From: Calothrix brevissima NIES-22
GTDB taxonomy: Bacteria; Cyanobacteriota; Cyanobacteriia; Cyanobacteriales; Nostocaceae
Direction of reading: 5' to 3'
DNA: 64,000 nucleotides
Assembly (NCBI RefSeq): GCF_002367995.1
Contig: NZ_AP018207.1
Span: forward strand, 372,001 to 436,000
This document shows, piece after piece, positions 55,601 to 64,000 of this stretch. The position numbers were made by a program, and so were the translations under genes. The notes under the pieces are model-generated. The model made no database searches and was not told the DNA's origin. It saw only the letters and a program-made list of their open reading frames with translations. The stretch's first letter is position 1; every line of letters begins with the position of its first letter.

Positions 55601-55717
55601 TTAGCTATCTTTTTTACCTTCGCGGCTAGCAGTCTGAATGTAAAGAACTATCAAAAATACAGCAGGAACTAGTACGAACAGAATGCTCGCTACAAACCCC
55701 AGGTCATTAACTTGCAT
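55601..55717 (-). CDS. psbM: photosystem II protein M
   Basis: 38 residues: [20 protein letters not shown] then [18 protein letters not shown], a single membrane helix with the conserved N-terminus and QTASRE end. The frame is open 30 codons further upstream, but PsbM homology starts at this Met. PsbM lies at the PSII dimer interface. The gene is 121 bp downstream of the ferredoxin gene. Confidence 0.95.
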   Translation of the reverse strand: MQVNDLGFVASILFVLVPAVFLIVLYIQTASREGKKDS

Positions 55718-55838
55718 GGCAAGAAAGCCTCTCCTAGATTTTCCGGTCAACAACATTAGAATAGCATCATCGATGACAGAGTTTGCCCAAATTTTCTGAT
55801 GCGGCAAATGCCGATTGATCGGAAATAGATTTGTAAGA

Positions 55839-56135
55839 CTAAGGCTTGGTAACGACGCTTACAGGCCCGTTAACAAGAGTTTGACAAGCAAGACGGTAAT
55901 TTGCAGGTTTTTTCTTTAATTTGCGGTTTTCTACATCTGTACGGGGGGAAAGATTCTCCAATCCTTCTGTAATTTCGACTATGCAAGTACCACATTGCCC
56001 ATAGCCGCCGCAATTTGTCATTTTGCCGAACAATGTATAGATATCAATGCCATTTTGCATAGCTTTCAGCCGGAGATTAGCACCATCCGCCGCTATTACT
56101 TCTTTATCTTCTTTAACAAATTTGATATTACCCAT
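55839..56135 (-). CDS. 2Fe-2S ferredoxin
   Basis: 98 residues. Cluster ligands are C-x5-C-x2-C ([11 protein letters not shown]) and a fourth Cys 32 residues later (LACQTLV). The x5 spacing differs from photosynthetic PetF (C-x4-C-x2-C-x29-C), so this is not the main electron acceptor of PSI. Surface is Lys-rich near the fourth Cys ([11 protein letters not shown]), also unlike acidic PetF. It sits between psbK and psbM on the same strand; I infer a specialised electron-transfer role, perhaps in photosystem biogenesis or metabolism. Confidence 0.9.
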   Translation of the reverse strand: MGNIKFVKEDKEVIAADGANLRLKAMQNGIDIYTLFGKMTNCGGYGQCGTCIVEITEGLENLSPRTDVENRKLKKKPANYRLACQTLVNGPVSVVTKP

Positions 56136-56262
56136 AACTAATACCTGAGAAACTTGCAGCGTGGCTTGGATATTTTTTTTAACCAGGCTTGATATACTAA
56201 CTTAAGTCTATATTAAAAGATTACATATTATTAAGAAATATCAAGTTTTGCAAAACTAATTT

Positions 56263-56297
56263 CACCAAAAAATAGGACAGGTATTTTCAACCTGTCC
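56263..56297 (-). terminator. intrinsic terminator after psbK
   Basis: Perfect 8-bp stem ggacaggt/acctgtcc, 7-nt loop, followed on the minus strand by tattttttgg. Separates psbK from the ferredoxin gene. Confidence 0.75.
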
Positions 56298-56319
56298 CAG
56301 AGATGAAAACTTAATTAAC

Positions 56320-56457
56320 TTACCTAAATCCAACTGCTGCTTGCCAAACGAAAGCAAGTAACAAGAAGAAAACGGGGATTACTGGGAGAACATCTACCAA
56401 AGGATTAAAAATTTGGTATGCTTCCGGCAATTTTGCTAACAACAATGCTGCTTCCAT
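56320..56457 (-). CDS. psbK: photosystem II protein K
   Basis: 45 residues, read by hand and too short for routine ORF cut-offs. It begins [20 protein letters not shown], with the PsbK maturation site after LPEAY, then [20 protein letters not shown] and the end AVGFR. Mature PsbK spans the membrane once beside CP43. It follows tgt on the same strand, an arrangement seen in other cyanobacteria; 200 bp with STRRs lie between. Confidence 0.96.
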   Translation of the reverse strand: MEAALLLAKLPEAYQIFNPLVDVLPVIPVFFLLLAFVWQAAVGFR

Positions 56458-56516
56458 ATTCGTTTAAATCCACCTATCCAACACAGCTTTCATAATTGAT
56501 AGGTATCTTAACATGG

Positions 56517-56655
56517 TTTGGTCATTGGTCAGTTGTCAATGGTCAATGGTCATTTTTCATTGGTCAGAGACGCGATGAACCCTTGTCTGTACAATGGTCA
56601 TTTGTTTCCTCCTTGTCTTCCTTGTCTCCCTTGTCTCCCTTTTCTCCCTTGTCCC
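56517..56655. repeat. compound STRRs and small palindrome between tgt and psbK
   Basis: ggtcaat/ggtcatt units, agagacgcgatgaacccttg followed by tctgtaca (56566-56593; cousin at 58567-58592), then ccttgtctc units up to the tgt stop. Confidence 0.8.
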
Positions 56656-56658
56656 TAA

Positions 56659-57783
<1,125 letters not shown>

Positions 57784-57834
57784 TTAATTTAAAGATTGTA
57801 TGCCCTTGGGTCTTTGTGGTAAAAGATTATTTTC

Positions 57835-57953
57835 TACAACAAAGGCACAAAGGCACAAAGGCATAAAAAAAATTCATCTATAAAGATTGGTAAACTAGAC
57901 AGCCTTGAAAATTTCTCTTTCCGGTCAACAGTCAACCGTCAACAGTCAACAGT
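57835..57953. repeat. repeats ahead of tgt
   Basis: aaaggca/caaaggc units (57840-57868) and a gtcaaca/gtcaacc STRR (57925-57953). Confidence 0.8.
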
Positions 57954-57971
57954 ATTTCCAAGCTCAATAAT

Positions 57972-58424
57972 TTAAAATGAATCGGTCGTATCGTCATCAA
58001 TTTCCGCATCCCATCTGGCGGCAAGTACTTGCTCCATCATGGCTTCGATGGCACTAACATTCAAATTGCGCTCTCTGCGCTCTTGTAAAGGCGTTGAGAG
58101 GGGAATCAGCCGCAAACACATGCCTTCTTGGATTAAATCAAAGTAGGGTTCCTGTTGTTCGGACTGTTTGAGTTCCAAATAGTCAAAACTATGAACATTC
58201 AGGTAAAGTGCATGGTTAGCAACTAAAGTAGACCTTTGCGGGTTGGCAAACACTTCCATCACATCCCCATCACCCTCACTTTGTAATTGTCCGTCTTGGG
58301 TGTAGATGTAGTGGACTCGGCCTAAGTCAGCCAACAATCGCCGGATGTCGAGCTTATTCACAATAATGCCCGTGTTAATAATGCACGGAGCTGGTATCTT
58401 GGTGTCGGGTAGATGGTGACTCAT
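57972..58424 (-). CDS. conserved hypothetical protein
   Basis: 150 residues from ATG at 58424 (MSHHLPDTKIPAPC); the frame extends 14 codons upstream but those residues look non-native. Soluble, acidic C-terminus (DAEIDDDTTDSF). Recognisable pieces: IINTGIIVNKLDIRRLLADL, VHYIYTQDGQLQSEGDG, LYLNVHSFDYLELKQS. I do not know the family. It is a lone gene between the repeat-rich tgt leader and divergent cobS. Confidence 0.7.
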   Translation of the reverse strand: MSHHLPDTKIPAPCIINTGIIVNKLDIRRLLADLGRVHYIYTQDGQLQSEGDGDVMEVFANPQRSTLVANHALYLNVHSFDYLELKQSEQQEPYFDLIQEGMCLRLIPLSTPLQERRERNLNVSAIEAMMEQVLAARWDAEIDDDTTDSF

Positions 58425-58566
58425 AAGGAAATGGGGTATGAGCGTAAGTGAGGTGCAACAGCGCAATATTTTGAGGTCAACTGTCTGTTTACTCCCTACA
58501 TTTAAAAAATATCAACTTTCGTGAGCGATCGTCCAACAAACTAAATTTTGTCATTGGTTATTGGTC

Positions 58567-58592
58567 AGAGACGCGATTCATCGCGTCTGTAC
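58567..58592. repeat. small palindrome (gacgcgattcatcgcgtc)
   Basis: Perfect foldback followed by tgtaca; a related copy is at 56566-56593. Located just upstream of cobS between STRR units. Confidence 0.75.
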
Positions 58593-58641
58593 AATTGCTT
58601 CCTTGTCCCTCTAGCCCCTAGCTCCTCATCCCTTAAATTCT

Positions 58642-59415
58642 ATGACTGACCAGCTTCGTTTTGGTAAAAAGTTGCTGCTTGATTTGGTAGCTGCTGTGAT
58701 ATTTTATACTGTGATCCCGTTGCCAACTGTCAACGGGTTGGTATTTGCACAAGTTGCCCGGATGGCTCCACTAATTGGGCTGTTGATTGGGGGAATTTTA
58801 GGATTATGTGATATCGGGATGAGTTATTTGGGTATACCAATATTAACTCGTAGTGCCTTAGTAGTCAGTATGGGTATCGCCATTACTGGAGGGCTGCATT
58901 TAGATGGAGCAATGGATACTGCTGATGGTTTGGCGGTAGGTGACCCAGAAAGAAGGCTAGAGGTGATGGCAGATAGTGCTACGGGTGCATTTGGCGCAAT
59001 GGCAGCGATCACTCTATTATTGCTAAAAACAACAGCCTTAACAGAGATAGAAACAAACCGTTGGTTAATTTTGATGGCTGCTTGTGGTTGGGGACGCTGG
59101 GGACAACAGCTAGCGATCGCTTGTTATCCTTATCTTAAACCAACCGGTAAAGGCGCAATTCACAAACAAGCCATTCAATCTTACAAAGATTTGTTACCGG
59201 GACTGTTGTTACCGATGAGCATCAGTGGATTACTCTTTTTACTATATAACCAGCAGAGATTTTTGGCATTAGTAATGGTAGTTGCGGGAATAGCGATCGC
59301 TACTGCCACTAGTGCTTGGTTTAACCACAAATTAGGTGGTCACACTGGTGACACCTATGGCGCAGTCGTAGAATGGACTGAAGCCCTATTTCTTTGCGTT
59401 CTCACTGCTTTTTGA
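58642..59415 (+). CDS. cobS: adenosylcobinamide-GDP ribazoletransferase (cobalamin synthase)
   Basis: 257 residues, integral membrane. CobS signatures: [17 protein letters not shown] (Asp-rich, Mg binding), [33 protein letters not shown], and [20 protein letters not shown]. Last step of the nucleotide-loop assembly of cobalamin/pseudocobalamin. No cobalamin riboswitch seen upstream; the leader contains only STRRs and a palindrome. Confidence 0.96.
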   Translation: MTDQLRFGKKLLLDLVAAVIFYTVIPLPTVNGLVFAQVARMAPLIGLLIGGILGLCDIGMSYLGIPILTRSALVVSMGIAITGGLHLDGAMDTADGLAVGDPERRLEVMADSATGAFGAMAAITLLLLKTTALTEIETNRWLILMAACGWGRWGQQLAIACYPYLKPTGKGAIHKQAIQSYKDLLPGLLLPMSISGLLFLLYNQQRFLALVMVVAGIAIATATSAWFNHKLGGHTGDTYGAVVEWTEALFLCVLTAF

Positions 59416-59462
59416 AAGACAGCAGAGAAAGCAGAGGGGCAGAGGAAGCACAGGAGAAATAG

Positions 59463-59500
59463 CCATGCCCCATGCCCCATGCCCCATGCCCCATGCCCAA
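59463..59500. repeat. STRR (catgccc units)
   Basis: Five copies of catgccc between the convergent cobS and PPC-domain genes. Confidence 0.9.
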
Positions 59501-59502
59501 AA

Positions 59503-59964
59503 TTACTTTATCGGCTGTAGCTTTGTGACTTTTAATTTAAAGTTACCAACGCCAGTTTCTCCGAAAGAACGGACGCGAATTATATAAGTTCCTGTTTCTG
59601 CTATGCGGGTAAACAATAGGGAATTACTCGTACCATCAGGGCCGTCGTCATTTTCGGCTAAGGTCGTACCATTGGGGGAAAGTAGGGTAATAATGCAGTC
59701 AAAGTTATCTGATGACAAATCAACGGCTAAATTATCGCCTTTATTGAGCTTAACGGCGTAATCGCGAGCGTATCCACCCTGACCTGTGGGAATATCTTTA
59801 TCTGAGAGCGTATCTGAAAATTCAGAACTGCTGGTAGTTAAAGGAATTGGACTGTATAACTTATTTTGAGCCAAGGCAGCATTTGTACTGATGCTCATTG
59901 CCAATAAGGTGGCAGGAAGAATAATTACCCGTTGTAAACCCGCGACAAAAGCTTTACCGATCAT
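59503..59964 (-). CDS. secreted PPC-domain protein
   Basis: 153 residues from ATG at 59964 (MIGKAFVAGLQRVIILP); an upstream Met at 60003 is in frame but adds 13 odd residues before the signal peptide. Cleavage expected near NAALAQ. The rest is one bacterial pre-peptidase C-terminal (PPC) beta-sandwich: YAVKLNKGDNLAVDLSSDNF, DCIITLLSPNGTTLAENDDG, and TGTYIIRVRSFGETGVGNF. Such domains are usually attached to secreted peptidases; here it stands alone, so a binding or surface role is likely. Confidence 0.88.
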   Translation of the reverse strand: MIGKAFVAGLQRVIILPATLLAMSISTNAALAQNKLYSPIPLTTSSSEFSDTLSDKDIPTGQGGYARDYAVKLNKGDNLAVDLSSDNFDCIITLLSPNGTTLAENDDGPDGTSNSLLFTRIAETGTYIIRVRSFGETGVGNFKLKVTKLQPIK

Positions 59965-60047
59965 CAAAGTAAAATTTCCATAAAAACAGGATAATATGGT
60001 CAATTATAGAGTTATTTAGCAGAATAGCTTTCCCTGGCGTTGTTGAG

Positions 60048-60719
60048 TTATTGATTTTTAATGGCGGTAGCCAGGGCTACCAAACCTACAATCGGAATTT
60101 GCCACTCACGGAGTGTTTGCACCGCAGCTGCGGCGGTAGCACCCGTAGTGTAAATATCATCTACTAACAACACTGGTACAGTGGGAGGATTGCGGCGAAA
60201 TTCTTGCCCAACAGCAAAAGCTGCTGCCAAGTTTTTTTCGCGTTCAGATGCTGATAAACCAAATTGCGCTTTAGTTTCTCTAACTCTTTCTAGACCATTT
60301 AGTTTGAATTTTAACCCAGCTGTTTGAGAAAAGCTTTGACCGATGAGTGCGGCTTGATTGTATCCTCGGATTTTTTGTTTACTGGGGTGAAGTGGTATAG
60401 GTACAACTAGCAAATTTTGATGACTAGTTGGCGAATTTAATAACCAAGTTTCACCTAACCACTGACCTAAAGGTTTAGCGATTTGTGGTTGATTTTCATA
60501 TTTCATCACAGCGATCGCTCTTTTTAACGAACCGCCATAAACCCCCCAGCTAAACACGGGTATAGGTTGTTGCCAAAACCTTTTCGGGTCTTGAATACGA
60601 CATTGTTGCAGCTGTCTTTCACAGTATTCACACAGATGGCGAGAGGTACTGCGTTGACACAAAGGACAATGGGGCTGGAGAAAAAGATTAAGTAATTCTT
60701 TAATTAGGGCATGGGGCAT
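60048..60719 (-). CDS. ComF family phosphoribosyltransferase-like protein
   Basis: 223 residues. N-terminal double Cys pair CPLCQRSTSRHLCEYC (zinc), then the ComF core: AIAVMKYENQPQIAKPLGQW, VPIPLHPSKQKIRGYNQAAL, and PRPP loop LLVDDIYTTGATAAAAVQTL. Linked to DNA uptake or natural competence in other bacteria. The only plausible start is the ATG at 60719 inside a ggggcat STRR (protein begins MPHALIKE); the next in-frame candidate is already within the zinc motif. The N-terminus has therefore been rebuilt by, or always used, repeat DNA. Confidence 0.93.
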   Translation of the reverse strand: MPHALIKELLNLFLQPHCPLCQRSTSRHLCEYCERQLQQCRIQDPKRFWQQPIPVFSWGVYGGSLKRAIAVMKYENQPQIAKPLGQWLGETWLLNSPTSHQNLLVVPIPLHPSKQKIRGYNQAALIGQSFSQTAGLKFKLNGLERVRETKAQFGLSASEREKNLAAAFAVGQEFRRNPPTVPVLLVDDIYTTGATAAAAVQTLREWQIPIVGLVALATAIKNQ

Positions 60720-60774
60720 TGGGCATGGGGCATTGGGTATGAGTCAACAGTCAACCGTCAACCGTCAACCCTTG
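60708..60774. repeat. STRRs overlapping the ends of two genes
   Basis: gggcatg/gggcatt units (60708-60738) supply the comF start codon; gtcaacc/gtcaaca units (60743-60771) supply the stop and last codons of the GNAT gene. Confidence 0.9.
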
Positions 60775-61261
60775 GCGATTGATTAAGGTATTTCACATAA
60801 ACGCGATCGCACCTTGGGGTTTCTACTCCTGTGGCTGGTTGATAGCCGTTGCTTTCGTAGAGTTTGACGGCTTCTACTAAGACGCTGGCGGTTTCTATCC
60901 AAATTTGCTGGAAGCCACGGGCGGCGATCGCATCTTCTAGCTGTTGTAACAAATATTTCCCTAATCCTATACCTCTGATGCTGGGCAATAAATACATTTT
61001 CCTGATTTCTACGGCTTTTTCACCGCGATTTACCGGATAGTATGCCCCGGTTCCTACTAGTTGCCCTTGGTGTTCAATTACCCAAAACTCGCCGCCTGTG
61101 GCTAAGTAGCATTCTTCAACTTGTACCACATCGCGATCGGCTCCGTTTGGTTCCCAGCCCAAACCGTATTCTGATAATACATAACTGATAACTGCGGCAG
61201 TGCTAGTGCGATCGCTCTGCTCCCAGTTACGAATCAAAAAGTCTCGATAATAATCTCTCAT
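60758..61261 (-). CDS. GNAT family N-acetyltransferase
   Basis: 167 residues. GNAT core: EFWVIEHQGQLVGTGAYYPV, then AVEIRKMYLLPSIRGIGLGK (acetyl-CoA loop, here RGIGLG) and LYESNGYQPATGVETPRCDR. Acceptor unknown. The C-terminus ends SPRVDG, of which the last four residues come from the STRR after the gene, so the original stop has probably been displaced. Confidence 0.9.
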   Translation of the reverse strand: MRDYYRDFLIRNWEQSDRTSTAAVISYVLSEYGLGWEPNGADRDVVQVEECYLATGGEFWVIEHQGQLVGTGAYYPVNRGEKAVEIRKMYLLPSIRGIGLGKYLLQQLEDAIAARGFQQIWIETASVLVEAVKLYESNGYQPATGVETPRCDRVYVKYLNQSPRVDG

Positions 61262-61309
61262 CGGAAAATTTTCAATAATTTTTAATTTTGAATGGGAGCA
61301 AAAAGAGAG

Positions 61310-63313
61310 TCAAGTTTGCACAGAAAATTCTTCTGGATCTATATCCCAATTTACCCAACGAATCGCAACTCTGGCAGAGTTGATCAAAGGCGGTACTCTT
61401 AATGTATGAATTTTTGCCGTACTAGGGCAAGTCATTTTCAAAAGATGAATTGGCTCGACATCAATATCAGCATCAATACGAAGTAGGGTGTATTCTTGCC
61501 AAGAATCGATGACTTGTGCTTGTAGTTGCTCACAAATGCGATCGTAGCCTATACCTTGAATTAATATGCGTCTAAGTTCAGCATTGTCTTCTTGTAAAAG
61601 CCATTGTGCTTCCCATTGTTGGGGGTGAAGTTTGCCGTATTTCTCTGGTAGTTTCACACCATGATAGTAGTATCCTTTATGCTCGCTATCGCTAAATTCA
61701 ATGGCTGGTTCACCTTCTGCGTGTAGGCGGTTGTCAGTATCTAGAGATATTTTACGGGGGCGATCGCACAATGCACAGACTTTTTCACCAGGAAATATCC
61801 AGCCGCAATTTTCAAATAGTTGATTTAGGCATTGCCAAGCTTCTTTTTCTTTATCATCTAGTACATAATTAAATTTACTCATCAATAGTTGCCCTATGCT
61901 AATAATTACCAGCATTTGGCTAGGAGTAATATAATCTGACTCCCATTCTGGATCGAAGTCTCTATTGAATTCCTGTAATAATAGTAATTTATTAGCAATT
62001 TCATTGTATAGAAAATCTTGCAACCCAGAACTTAATCTGTTGCCGATACTTTCACAAAATTTATATATTTCGTATGCTAATGGTTTTCCCCATAGAGGTT
62101 GCTTGTTAGAGTTAAATTCATCCAATTTATTCCTAATTATATAAGGGTCTGGATAAAAAATCACTTCTGGTTCTTGAAGCCCAAGAACTGCATATGTTGA
62201 TTTGATAGCTGACGTAGCTTTTTCTTTATCAATTGGTACAGTGAAATATAAATAATACTGTTGCCAAATAGATGACAAGTATATATTGTCAATTAATGGT
62301 CTGGTTGCATCAGTAGTAAATTTAGTTAAGTTTACTAATTCAAACAGTGGGCTAATATCATAAATATCATTTTCACCTAAATGTAGTTCTCTAAGATTTA
62401 TTAGCTTAGATAAAGGACTTAAATCGGAAATTTGATTATCACCTATACTCAGTTTAATTAAATTATGTAAACCAGATAAAGGAGTTAAATCATAAATTCT
62501 GTTTTTACCGATATCTAGGGAAATTAAATAAGTCAATTTAGATAATGGGCTGAGGTCAGAAATTAAATTATCATCAATATGTAATTCTGTTAAATTAGTT
62601 AAATCACCTATAGGCATCACATCAGAAATCAAATTCCTTCCTAAAGATAATTCCTTAAGGTTAATTAACTTAGATAAGGTACTCAAGTCAGAAACTTGAT
62701 TATCGCCAATATGCAATACTGTCAATTTTGTTAAATCAGATAACGGACTCAAATCAGATATTAAGTCTGATATTTGGTCTTCTGGCTCGCGATTGTAGTT
62801 AAGAAAAAGTTGAGTTAAATTAATCAGGTTAGATAGTGGAATCAAACTAGACATTTGATTGTAACTAACATCTAGTAGAGTCAAATTAATAAGTAAGGAA
62901 AATTGACTCAAGTCCACATTGATTTTATTACGCCAGACAAATAACTTCGTTAAATTAGGTAGACTAGACAACGGACTAAAATCGGCAATCTGATTATGAC
63001 CGAGTGCCAAGTGACGCAGATTACTTAAACTAGATAATGGACTAATGTCACAAATGTTATTCCTAGTTAACTCTAAGTAAGCCAGATTGGTCAATGTAGA
63101 TAATGGACTTAGATCGGAAATTTCCTCATTGTATAGCCTCAGTCTGATAAGGCTTGCAAGTTGTTGCTCTGCTTGGTAGCAATCAGAAGTAATAACTTTC
63201 TCCAATACTAGATCAACTGTGTGTCTGGCTTCAGGTGAGAGGCTATCTTTGTGCAAACACCAGTCAGCAAAGCGGCGAAAGTTCGGACTCTGATTTGGCT
63301 GTAGTTCAGACAT
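61310..63313 (-). CDS. leucine-rich repeat protein with uncharacterised C-terminal region
   Basis: 667 residues, no signal peptide. Residues about 65-340 are twelve or so internalin-type LRRs of 22 residues (consensus LTNLTELHIDDNLISDLSPL). The C-terminal half (about 345-667) is not LRR: helical YEIKFCESIGNRL-like segments, a CxxC pair in GEKVCALCDRP, and a beta-rich end containing LLRIDADIDVEPIHLLKMTC. I do not recognise that half. No Roc/COR or kinase domain. Codon use is more AT-rich than the neighbours. Probably protein-binding; role unknown. Confidence 0.85.
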   Translation of the reverse strand: MSELQPNQSPNFRRFADWCLHKDSLSPEARHTVDLVLEKVITSDCYQAEQQLASLIRLRLYNEEISDLSPLSTLTNLAYLELTRNNICDISPLSSLSNLRHLALGHNQIADFSPLSSLPNLTKLFVWRNKINVDLSQFSLLINLTLLDVSYNQMSSLIPLSNLINLTQLFLNYNREPEDQISDLISDLSPLSDLTKLTVLHIGDNQVSDLSTLSKLINLKELSLGRNLISDVMPIGDLTNLTELHIDDNLISDLSPLSKLTYLISLDIGKNRIYDLTPLSGLHNLIKLSIGDNQISDLSPLSKLINLRELHLGENDIYDISPLFELVNLTKFTTDATRPLIDNIYLSSIWQQYYLYFTVPIDKEKATSAIKSTYAVLGLQEPEVIFYPDPYIIRNKLDEFNSNKQPLWGKPLAYEIYKFCESIGNRLSSGLQDFLYNEIANKLLLLQEFNRDFDPEWESDYITPSQMLVIISIGQLLMSKFNYVLDDKEKEAWQCLNQLFENCGWIFPGEKVCALCDRPRKISLDTDNRLHAEGEPAIEFSDSEHKGYYYHGVKLPEKYGKLHPQQWEAQWLLQEDNAELRRILIQGIGYDRICEQLQAQVIDSWQEYTLLRIDADIDVEPIHLLKMTCPSTAKIHTLRVPPLINSARVAIRWVNWDIDPEEFSVQT

Positions 63314-63337
63314 TGGCTAGTAGCTGGCAAAGAAAAT

Positions 63338-63742
63338 TTAACTAAGGATGCCTAAGTTGGTGTATATCTCAATTAAATTGCCATCGGGATCGCGAAAATG
63401 AGCTGTGCGGATTCCCCAGTCTGGACGATCTGTAGGTGGAGCCATAAGAATGCCATTATGATCTTTAAGCCGTTGATAAACTTCATCGACGTTATCGACA
63501 GCAAAAATTAAGGATGTTTTATCTTGACTAGCAAAGGATGAAGGCTGATTGATGCTGGGGATGACTTGAGCCATGAATTCTTTTTTGAATACAGCTAGCT
63601 GAATAGATCCGGTATTAAACTCGGCATATCCAGTTTCTTCATCACCCCAATCTACATTCAATCCCAGTAGATCCCGGTAAAACAAAAAAGTCTCTTTATA
63701 ATTGGATACGAGTAGTCTGAGGTGCGTTAACTGAAGTTTCAT
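63338..63742 (-). CDS. VOC (glyoxalase/bleomycin-resistance fold) protein
   Basis: 134 residues, two beta-alpha-beta3 modules. TTHLRL-like LTHLRLLVSNYKETFLFYRD at the start, then GDEETGYAEFNTGSIQLAVF, DNVDEVYQRLKDHNGIL, and RTAHFRDPDGNLIEIYTNL with the His and Glu that bind metal in this superfamily. Substrate cannot be deduced; not a classical GloA. Lies 24 bp upstream of the LRR gene on the same strand, so possibly co-transcribed. Confidence 0.88.
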   Translation of the reverse strand: MKLQLTHLRLLVSNYKETFLFYRDLLGLNVDWGDEETGYAEFNTGSIQLAVFKKEFMAQVIPSINQPSSFASQDKTSLIFAVDNVDEVYQRLKDHNGILMAPPTDRPDWGIRTAHFRDPDGNLIEIYTNLGILS

Positions 63743-63762
63743 AATTCAAGTACGTTGATTTA

Positions 63763-64000
63763 CTAACTATGAATTCTAGGCTCTGAGTGTAATGTTGCTA
63801 ACAGCTCGCTTTCGACTATTGCGAGTTCATCCAACCGTTGCATGACAATTTCACGGTCAAAGTAAGTATCAGCTAGTACCCAATAAGTACCGAAATGACG
63901 GGCTTCAGATGCCATCAAACCTTTGTAAAATTTGGCTAATTCTGGCTCAGGACAGTGTGTAGCTAATAATCCTAAGCGTTCGTGACTGCGTGCTTCTATT
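63763..64000 (-). CDS. miaE: tRNA-(ms2io6A)-hydroxylase MiaE (N-terminal part beyond window)
   Basis: Only the last 79 codons are in the window, read by hand to the stop at 63763-63765. They include IEARSHERLGLLATHC, FYKGLMASEARHFGTYWVLA and DTYFDREIVMQRLDELA. The EARSHER and SEARHFGTYW segments carry the Glu/His di-iron ligands of this ferritin-like enzyme, which hydroxylates the isopentenyl group on A37 of tRNAs. It ends 20 bp before the VOC gene start on the same strand. Confidence 0.88.
   Translation of the reverse strand, partial: IEARSHERLGLLATHCPEPELAKFYKGLMASEARHFGTYWVLADTYFDREIVMQRLDELAIVESELLATLHSEPRIHS

Noticed and set aside
58500-58641. Cobalamin riboswitch upstream of cobS
   Set aside because: No B12-box-like sequence; only repeats and a short palindrome.

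Overview
The window comes from a cyanobacterium, most likely a filamentous, heterocyst-type Nostocales member (Nostoc/Calothrix/Tolypothrix-like). Grounds: many GCGATCGC (HIP1) octamers, photosystem II genes psbM and psbK, a fused modBC, a DUF928-CHASE2 pair, squalene-hopene cyclase with HpnB, a cyanobacteriochrome-type sensor kinase, and intergenic regions full of short tandemly repeated repetitive (STRR) sequences and small palindromic elements. The genus is inferred. I saw no rRNA, tRNA, CRISPR array or intact transposase.

Layout. 1-2.6 kb: DUF928 gene followed by a CHASE2 histidine kinase cut by the window edge. 3.5-6.1 kb: molybdate uptake, with modA truncated where STRR DNA begins and an intact modB-modC fusion. 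6.6-10 kb: large hybrid kinase whose GAF domain carries the two cysteines of a DXCF cyanobacteriochrome and whose N-terminal receiver has Asn at the phospho-acceptor position. 10-14.4 kb: small kinase-like protein, orphan Phd-type antitoxin, and a divergently arranged Mn/Zn-type ABC importer. 14.6-20.2 kb: membrane protein, GPH-type sugar symporter, phosphoribosyltransferase, Uma2 nuclease, AEC carrier, VanY-like carboxypeptidase. 20.8-27.6 kb: three-gene minus-strand cluster of a dynamin-like GTPase, a 986-residue Hsp70/actin-fold ATPase and a 361-residue protein of unknown function. It looks like a cyanobacterial relative of SrfB/SrfC operons and is the best candidate for a poorly described system here.

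28.8-34 kb: peptidoglycan-binding protein, ceramide-glucosyltransferase-like GT, cyclic-peptide-type ABC exporter, small secreted protein, 2-phosphosulfolactate phosphatase. 34-35.7 kb: repeat island with a 486-bp element with perfect 19-bp terminal inverted repeats, a 21-nt tandem array and a copy of a ~100-bp MITE. 35.7-38.7 kb: secreted TPR-CHAT protease with ten near-identical 120-bp TPR units and a one-base frameshift in the sixth. 39-42.3 kb: divergent hpnB and shc (hopanoids). 42.5-42.9 kb: IS200/IS605-derived remnant. 42.9-50.8 kb: housekeeping genes (trpD, carA, mrnC, rlmB) with an aspartic protease, a STAS protein, DUF1816 and a hydrolase. 51-53.7 kb: two CAP-domain paralogues and a DsbA-like protein. 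54.6-57.8 kb: universal stress protein, then psbM, a 2Fe-2S ferredoxin, psbK and tgt. 57.9-64 kb: conserved hypothetical, cobS, PPC-domain protein, comF, GNAT, a leucine-rich-repeat protein, a VOC protein and the C-terminal end of miaE.

A recurring theme is STRR DNA entering genes: it ends modA, forms the ModB-ModC linker, separates the start from the signal peptide of the metal-binding lipoprotein, supplies the only plausible start codon of comF, and forms the last residues of the GNAT protein. At least four copies of a ~100-bp MITE and several other palindromic elements occupy the intergenic DNA.
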